From an uncultured Anaerosacchariphilus sp. (GTDB lineage Bacteria; Bacillota; Clostridia; Lachnospirales; Lachnospiraceae): 9,051 nucleotides of DNA. Of this stretch, positions 5,508 to 9,051 are shown in pieces (the stretch's first letter is position 1; each line of letters opens with the position of its first letter). Location: contig CAKROP010000063.1 in assembly GCA_934373375.1 (NCBI GenBank), forward strand, positions 1-9,051, written 5' to 3'. Position numbers and translations under genes: made by a program. Below the pieces are notes generated by a model. It did no database searches and was not told the origin of the DNA. It was given only the letters and a program-made list of their open reading frames with translations.

Positions 5508-7349
5508 AATTCTTTATCTGAAGTACAGCAGAAGGCCGTCACCCACCGTGACGGCCCCATGCTGGTTCTGGCGGGACCCGGTTCCGGTAAGACGATGGTG
5601 CTTACGAGGCGGGTTCAGTATCTGACGGAAATCTGTCATATTCCACCCGGAGGAATTCTGGTGATAACCTTTACCAAAGCGGCGGCAAGAGAGATGAAGG
5701 AGCGGTATCTGCGACTGACGAACAGTGGGGGTACGGCGGTTTCTTTTGGTACCTTTCATGCGGTCTTTTTTCAGATCCTGAAGCTGGCCTACGGCTACCG
5801 CGCCGACAATATTCTCAGGGAGACGGAAAAATATCAGTTTCTGCGGGAAGCCATCTATAGGCAGAAGCTGGAGCCGGACGACGAAGCGGAGCTCATCGGC
5901 AGCATCACGGCGGAGATCAGCAAGGTGAAAAATGACCGGATAAGCCTGCAGGAATATAAGGCCACTTCCTGCAATACTAAAAGCTTTATCGCCATTTTCA
6001 ATGAATACGATAACCGCCTGCGCCGCAGCAATAAAATCGATTTCGACGATATGCTGGTCTACTGCTACCAGCTTTTGAAGGAACGGAAGGACATTCTCGG
6101 GGCCTGGCAGCGGAAATTCCGGTATATCCTGGTGGATGAATTTCAGGATATCAATCAGCTGCAGTACGACATTGTGCGGATGCTGGCCGCACCGGAGGAT
6201 AACCTGTTCATCGTAGGCGACGACGACCAGTCCATCTACCGTTTCCGCGGCGCAAAGCCGGAGATTATGCTGCACTTCAAACAGGATTATCCGGCGGCGA
6301 AACAGGTGCTTCTGGATACGAACTACCGCTGTACGCGCCTGATTGTGGAAGGAGCCTGCAAGGTTATCGAGAATAATAAGCAGCGCTTTGCCAAGAAAAT
6401 TCAGGCGAATAGGCAGGAAGGACCGCCGATTCTGCATCATAAGTTTCGGGATCAGGATGAGGAGTATGAGTGCGTCGTTGATAAGATTAAGACCTACCGG
6501 GAAAAAGGAGGTTCCTATCGGGATATCGCGATTCTGTTCCGGACCAATACCCAGCCCCGGAAGCTGGTGGAAGAACTGAGGTCCGAGGGAATTCCGTTCC
6601 GGATGCGGGACGCACTGCCGAACCTCTATGATCACTGGATTGTGAAGGATATTTTTGCTTACCTTCACATGGCTCGGGACATGAAAAAGGGGTTGGTGAA
6701 GCGCGAGGACTTTTTGCAGATCATGAACCGCCCGAAGCGTTACCTGGGGCGGGAATGTCTGGACAGCGAAGTGATTTCCTGGGAGGCGCTGCTTACCTGG
6801 TATGACGATAAGCCCTGGGTCTGCGAACGGATCGAAAAGCTGGAGAAGGATCTGAAGATGTGCGGACACTTAAGTCCTTCCGGGGCCCTGCACTATATCC
6901 GAAATATCATCGGCTATGAGGAGTATCTGAAGGAATATGCCGATTACAAAGGCAGAAAGCCGGAGGATTTCCTGGGGATTCTCGATGAATTAAAGGAGCT
7001 GGCTTCCGGTTTTAAGACCCTGGAGGAGTGGGAAAACCATATCGCATCCATCCGGGCAGAGCTTCTGAAGCAGGCGAAAGAGCGGGAAGCGAACAGCGAT
7101 GGCGTGATATTGTCCACCATGCACAGTAGTAAGGGCCTGGAATACCGCATCGTCTTCATCATCGACGCCAACGAGGGTATCACGCCCCACAAGCGGGTGC
7201 TTTTTGAAGAGGATATGGAAGAGGAGCGGCGGCTGTGCTATGTGGCTATGACCCGGGCAAAGGAGCTGTTGTATATTTTTTCGGTGAGAAAGCTGTATGG
7301 AAAGAAAGCGGAGCGATCAAGGTTCGTAGAAGAGCTTTTAGATGAGTAG
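5505..7349 (+). CDS. UvrD/Rep-type superfamily 1A DNA helicase
   Basis: This is a 3'-5' ATP-dependent DNA helicase-like protein of the UvrD/PcrA/Rep family, expected to act in repair, replication restart or removal of protein roadblocks. All SF1A motifs are visible in order. The Q motif LSEVQQKAV is at 4-12, and Walker A LAGPGSGKT at 22-30. Motif Ia ITFTKAAAREM is at 54-64, and motif II (Walker B) LVDEFQD at 209-215. Motif III VGDDDQSIYRFRGA is at 237-250, and motif IV TNYRCT at 272-277. Motif V STMHSSKGLEY is at about 537-547, and motif VI LCYVAMTRAKELLYI at about 577-591. At 614 aa it is much shorter than UvrD/PcrA (about 720-740 aa). The protein ends about 23 residues after motif VI, so it lacks the PcrA C-terminal RNA-polymerase-binding region. 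It is therefore probably a paralogue, not the main PcrA. It starts with TTG, is coupled to gltX, and is followed by a very long hairpin. Confidence 0.92.
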   Translation: MNSLSEVQQKAVTHRDGPMLVLAGPGSGKTMVLTRRVQYLTEICHIPPGGILVITFTKAAAREMKERYLRLTNSGGTAVSFGTFHAVFFQILKLAYGYRADNILRETEKYQFLREAIYRQKLEPDDEAELIGSITAEISKVKNDRISLQEYKATSCNTKSFIAIFNEYDNRLRRSNKIDFDDMLVYCYQLLKERKDILGAWQRKFRYILVDEFQDINQLQYDIVRMLAAPEDNLFIVGDDDQSIYRFRGAKPEIMLHFKQDYPAAKQVLLDTNYRCTRLIVEGACKVIENNKQRFAKKIQANRQEGPPILHHKFRDQDEEYECVVDKIKTYREKGGSYRDIAILFRTNTQPRKLVEELRSEGIPFRMRDALPNLYDHWIVKDIFAYLHMARDMKKGLVKREDFLQIMNRPKRYLGRECLDSEVISWEALLTWYDDKPWVCERIEKLEKDLKMCGHLSPSGALHYIRNIIGYEEYLKEYADYKGRKPEDFLGILDELKELASGFKTLEEWENHIASIRAELLKQAKEREANSDGVILSTMHSSKGLEYRIVFIIDANEGITPHKRVLFEEDMEEERRLCYVAMTRAKELLYIFSVRKLYGKKAERSRFVEELLDE

Positions 7350-7355
7350 ATGGAC

Positions 7356-7443
7356 GAAGGAAAAGCCGAGTGGGTTATATTCTGGAGTGTTCGGATGTTT
7401 CATGGACACACGCTTAGAATATAACCCACTCGGCTCTTCTTTC
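7356..7443. terminator. 88-nt hairpin between convergent genes, bidirectional terminator or palindromic repeat
   Basis: Arms 7356-7383 and 7416-7443 pair over 28 positions with one mismatch (7363/7436) and one wobble (7359/7440); the inner 20 bp (7364-7383 with 7416-7435) are perfect. The 32-base apical part folds further: GTGTTC (7387-7392) pairs with GGACAC (7404-7409), and ATG (7395-7397) with CAT (7401-7403). The outer arms are purine-rich on the left and pyrimidine-rich on the right, giving T-rich exits in both directions. It begins 7 bases after the helicase stop and faces the convergent DUF1292 gene, so shared termination is likely. The stem is far longer than a standard terminator, so a dispersed palindromic repeat is an alternative. 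Confidence 0.7.
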
Positions 7444-7506
7444 TGTGTTTTGATAAACAGAAATATTTCGTTGTCTGTCTGTTGATTTAAGCAAGATAAT
7501 TAAAAC

Positions 7507-7875
7507 TTAGTTGGTTTCGTCAATGTCGATATCCTCGCCGTCAGCCTCAACTAATTCATCGTACTCGGCTGCGTCCAGCATCTGATCGAACATGTCGGCC
7601 ACTGCGTCGTACTCCTCGTCGGACTCGATATTGTCCAGAACCGGGCTTCCGGTGCTGTTGTCGTAGCGGTACAGATATACCTCGCCGTCCTCGTTCTCGC
7701 CGTTCTCATCCAGAGGAAGCAGGGCGATGTAGTCACGTCCGTCCACCGGGAAGATGGTGAGGATGGCGCACTCTACGGTTTCGTCATTGTCCAGGGTCAG
7801 GGTTACGGTGATGTCTCCATTACAGGTATCGCAGTTGCCGCCGCAATCCGGTGTGCTGCATTTATTGTCTGCCAT
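7507..7875 (-). CDS. DUF1292 family small acidic protein with Cys-rich N-terminus
   Basis: The 122-aa product resembles DUF1292 (YrzB-like) proteins of Firmicutes, whose function is unknown. Residues 22-80 carry the family pattern: a beta-rich start (ITVTLTLDNDETVECAIL), then FPVDGRDYIALLPL and EVYLYRY. The rest is acidic, with a helical DEEYDAVADMFDQML segment near 95-109 and an Asp/Glu-rich tail. It is unusual in its first 20 residues, where C6, C11, C15 and C18 form a C-x4-C-x3-C-x2-C cluster that could bind zinc or an Fe-S centre; a fifth Cys is at 36. No membrane segment or signal peptide is visible. The start is ATG (complement of 7873-7875) with GGAG 9 bases upstream. It is a single gene, convergent with the helicase and divergent from the aminotransferase, and not in the ruvX/ireB-linked context familiar for yrzB in Bacillus. 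Confidence 0.8.
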   Translation of the reverse strand: MADNKCSTPDCGGNCDTCNGDITVTLTLDNDETVECAILTIFPVDGRDYIALLPLDENGENEDGEVYLYRYDNSTGSPVLDNIESDEEYDAVADMFDQMLDAAEYDELVEADGEDIDIDETN

Positions 7876-7912
7876 TTGATTGTTCTCCTTTTTATTTGGT
7901 AAATGCGTGTTA

Positions 7913-7930
7913 CTGATAATACTCTATCAG
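7913..7930. promoter_or_regulatory. 18-bp dyad, candidate operator in the divergent region
   Basis: CTGATA (7913-7918) and TATCAG (7925-7930) form a perfect inverted repeat with a 6-base centre. On the minus strand it covers TATTAT (complement of 7916-7921), a plausible -10 box for the DUF1292 gene, although no good -35 box is seen at the correct distance. An alternative weak minus-strand pair is TTGCTT (7944-7949) with TAGAGT (7921-7926) at 17 bases, which the dyad also overlaps. Position over the -10 would suit a repressor. I cannot assign a regulator family. Confidence 0.4.
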
Positions 7931-7957
7931 ACCTGAGAACGAAAAGCAAGAAAAGAA

Positions 7958-7986
7958 TTGAATTAGCAGGAAGTTTGTATTAAAAT
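7958..7986 (+). promoter_or_regulatory. Sigma-A promoter for the aminotransferase gene
   Basis: TTGAAT (7958-7963) and TAAAAT (7981-7986) are spaced 17 bases. The -10 differs from consensus at one position and the -35 at two. The predicted start near 7993 gives a leader of about 137 bases that includes the hairpin cluster at 8002-8097. Confidence 0.6.
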
Positions 7987-8001
7987 AAGGAAGATTGAGC
8001 G

Positions 8002-8097
8002 CTGGCGGAATGGAATGATGTCGCTAAAGCGACCCGCCGCAGGCGGAGAATCCTGCAGAGCAGGATTCTATTTTAGAATATGAGAGAAACGCGCCAG
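8002..8097 (+). repeat. Hairpin cluster in the aminotransferase leader, structured RNA or intergenic repeat
   Basis: Three hairpins follow one another almost without gaps. They are GTCGC-TAAA-GCGAC (8020-8033), CCGCC-GCA-GGCGG (8034-8046), and a 10-bp stem AGAATCCTGC-AGA-GCAGGATTCT (8047-8069). A fourth, ATTCTA-TTT-TAGAAT (8065-8079), competes with the third for bases 8065-8069. CTGGCG (8002-8007) can pair with CGCCAG (8092-8097) and close the whole cluster. The strongest hairpin is followed by ATTTTAG, a weak terminator-like tail. A 22-codon frame (ATGATG at 8015 to TGA at 8081-8083) spans the hairpins. The layout fits either a regulatory leader or a dispersed palindromic element. Confidence 0.5.
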
Positions 8098-8129
8098 GAT
8101 ACGCGGCGCAGCAGAGAGGACTTAAGACG

Positions 8130-9051
8130 ATGGATTTTACATTTTCAAAACGGGCAGAGGCGATAGAGGAAGGTATCTTCGCAGCCCTGGCCCATAAAAA
8201 GAACGAATTGGCAGAGAAAGGTATGGAGGTCTATAATTTCTCCATCGGTACGCCGGATTTTCAGCCGCCGAAGCATGTGATGGACGCCATGGTGGAGGCC
8301 TGCAAGGATCCGGAAAATTATAAATACGCCATTACGGACAGACCGGAGCTTATCAAAGCCATGCAGGATTTCTATCAGTCCCGGTTTGGCGTGCGCCTGG
8401 AGGCAGACGAAATTATGACGCTGTACGGCTCCCAGGAGGGTATGGCTCATGTGGCGGTGGCCCTGTGCGATCCGGGCGATATCATGCTGGCCCCGAATCC
8501 GGGTTATCCGGTATTTTCCCTGGGACCGCAGCTGGCGGGTGCAAAGATCGAGACTTACCCGCTCTATGCGGAACATAATTTCCTGCCGAGATTCGAGGAT
8601 ATTCCGGAGGAGACTGCGCGGGCGGCGAAGTTTATGATCGTATCTTACCCGTCCAATCCGGTCTGCTCCGTGGCGGATGACGCTTTTTATGAAGAGCTGA
8701 TTGCGTTTGCGAAAAAGTACAATATTATCATTCTGCATGATAACGCTTATTCCGATATCATTTACGATGGAAGAGAGGGAAAGTCCTTCCTGTCCTATCC
8801 GGGCGCGAAGGAGGTGGGCATTGAGTTTTACTCCCTGTCCAAGAGCTACAATATGACCGGCATGCGCATGTCCTTTGCCGTGGGTAACCGTGAAATTATC
8901 CGGGAGTTTTCGAAAGTCCGCTCCCAGATTGACTCTGGCATCTTCCTGCCCATTCAGATGGCGGCGGTAGCGGCTCTGACCGGTCCCCAGGACGCGGTGA
9001 AGGAGCAGTGCGCCGAGTACGAGCGGAGAAATAAGACGCTCTGCGGAGGCC
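8130..9051 (+). CDS. Class I/II PLP-dependent aminotransferase (partial, 3' end outside)
   Basis: The first 307 codons are present; the gene continues past the window, and relatives are about 390-400 aa. This is a fold-type I PLP enzyme that moves an amino group between an amino acid and a 2-oxo acid. Visible family features are the N-terminal IGTPDFQPP (39-47), YGSQEGMAHVA (99-109) for the PLP phosphate loop, and NPGYPVF (123-129). SNPVC (175-179) replaces the usual NPTG. HDNAYSDI (203-210) includes D204, which contacts the pyridine nitrogen, and Y207. SLSKSYNMTGMR (235-246) contains the PLP lysine K238 and a phosphate-contacting arginine. The overall flavour is near LL-diaminopimelate/alanine-type aminotransferases, but substrate cannot be fixed. 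The start is ATG at 8130 with AGAGGA (8115-8120) 9 bases ahead, after a long folded leader. Confidence 0.9.
   Translation, partial: MDFTFSKRAEAIEEGIFAALAHKKNELAEKGMEVYNFSIGTPDFQPPKHVMDAMVEACKDPENYKYAITDRPELIKAMQDFYQSRFGVRLEADEIMTLYGSQEGMAHVAVALCDPGDIMLAPNPGYPVFSLGPQLAGAKIETYPLYAEHNFLPRFEDIPEETARAAKFMIVSYPSNPVCSVADDAFYEELIAFAKKYNIIILHDNAYSDIIYDGREGKSFLSYPGAKEVGIEFYSLSKSYNMTGMRMSFAVGNREIIREFSKVRSQIDSGIFLPIQMAAVAALTGPQDAVKEQCAEYERRNKTLCGG

Noticed and set aside
5514..6869. 451-codon minus-strand frame opposite the helicase
   Set aside because: It mirrors the helicase coding frame and has no recognisable domain; long antisense frames are expected at this codon usage.
7356..7443. Long palindrome as an insertion sequence or MITE end pair
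   Set aside because: No transposase is present, the arms are separated by only 32 bases, and no target-site duplication flanks it; it is kept only as a hairpin or repeat candidate.
7993..8129. Known metabolite riboswitch in the aminotransferase leader
   Set aside because: I found no conserved core of lysine, SAM, glycine or other familiar riboswitch classes; the stems are simple tandem hairpins.
8145..8738. 197-codon minus-strand frame opposite the aminotransferase
   Set aside because: The sense strand carries a clear PLP enzyme with catalytic residues; the antisense peptide has no family features.
1..9051. CRISPR array, tRNA, rRNA or prophage genes
   Set aside because: No regularly spaced repeats, no cloverleaf, no rRNA-like tracts and no phage-type proteins were seen on either strand.

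Overview
The window looks like ordinary core chromosome of a low-to-mid GC Gram-positive anaerobe of the class Clostridia, most likely a Lachnospiraceae-type gut bacterium. The grounds are strong GGAGG-type ribosome binding sites, Clostridia-like versions of S2, EF-Ts and GltX, a DUF1292 protein, and TTGNNN/TATAAT-type promoters. The family assignment is inference from protein flavour, not a database result. There is no phage, transposase, CRISPR, rRNA or tRNA.

Layout, left to right: (1) the last 48 codons of a glycogen synthase (glgA) and its terminator. (2) A promoter whose -35 box sits in that terminator, a folded ~110-nt leader, then rpsB (ribosomal protein S2) and tsf (EF-Ts), the classic translation operon, ending at a hairpin terminator at 2213-2243. 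(3) A monocistronic AGCS-family sodium:amino-acid symporter with its own promoter. (4) A terminator/promoter overlap leading into gltX (glutamyl-tRNA synthetase), which is closely coupled to a 614-aa UvrD/Rep-type helicase that uses a TTG start. (5) An exceptionally long hairpin (7356-7443) separating the helicase from a convergent DUF1292 gene on the minus strand with a cysteine-rich N-terminus. (6) A divergent intergenic region with an 18-bp dyad, a plus-strand promoter and a compact cluster of hairpins, followed by the first 307 codons of a class I PLP aminotransferase that runs off the window.

The protein-coding content is conventional: translation (S2, EF-Ts, GluRS), amino-acid uptake and metabolism (symporter, aminotransferase), DNA repair (helicase) and glycogen synthesis. 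I found no convincing undescribed multi-gene system. What deserves a second look is non-coding: the rpsB leader, promoters nested inside terminator hairpins (seen twice), the 88-nt hairpin after the helicase, the hairpin cluster in front of the aminotransferase, the dyad at 7913-7930, and small upstream ORFs before gltX and the aminotransferase.
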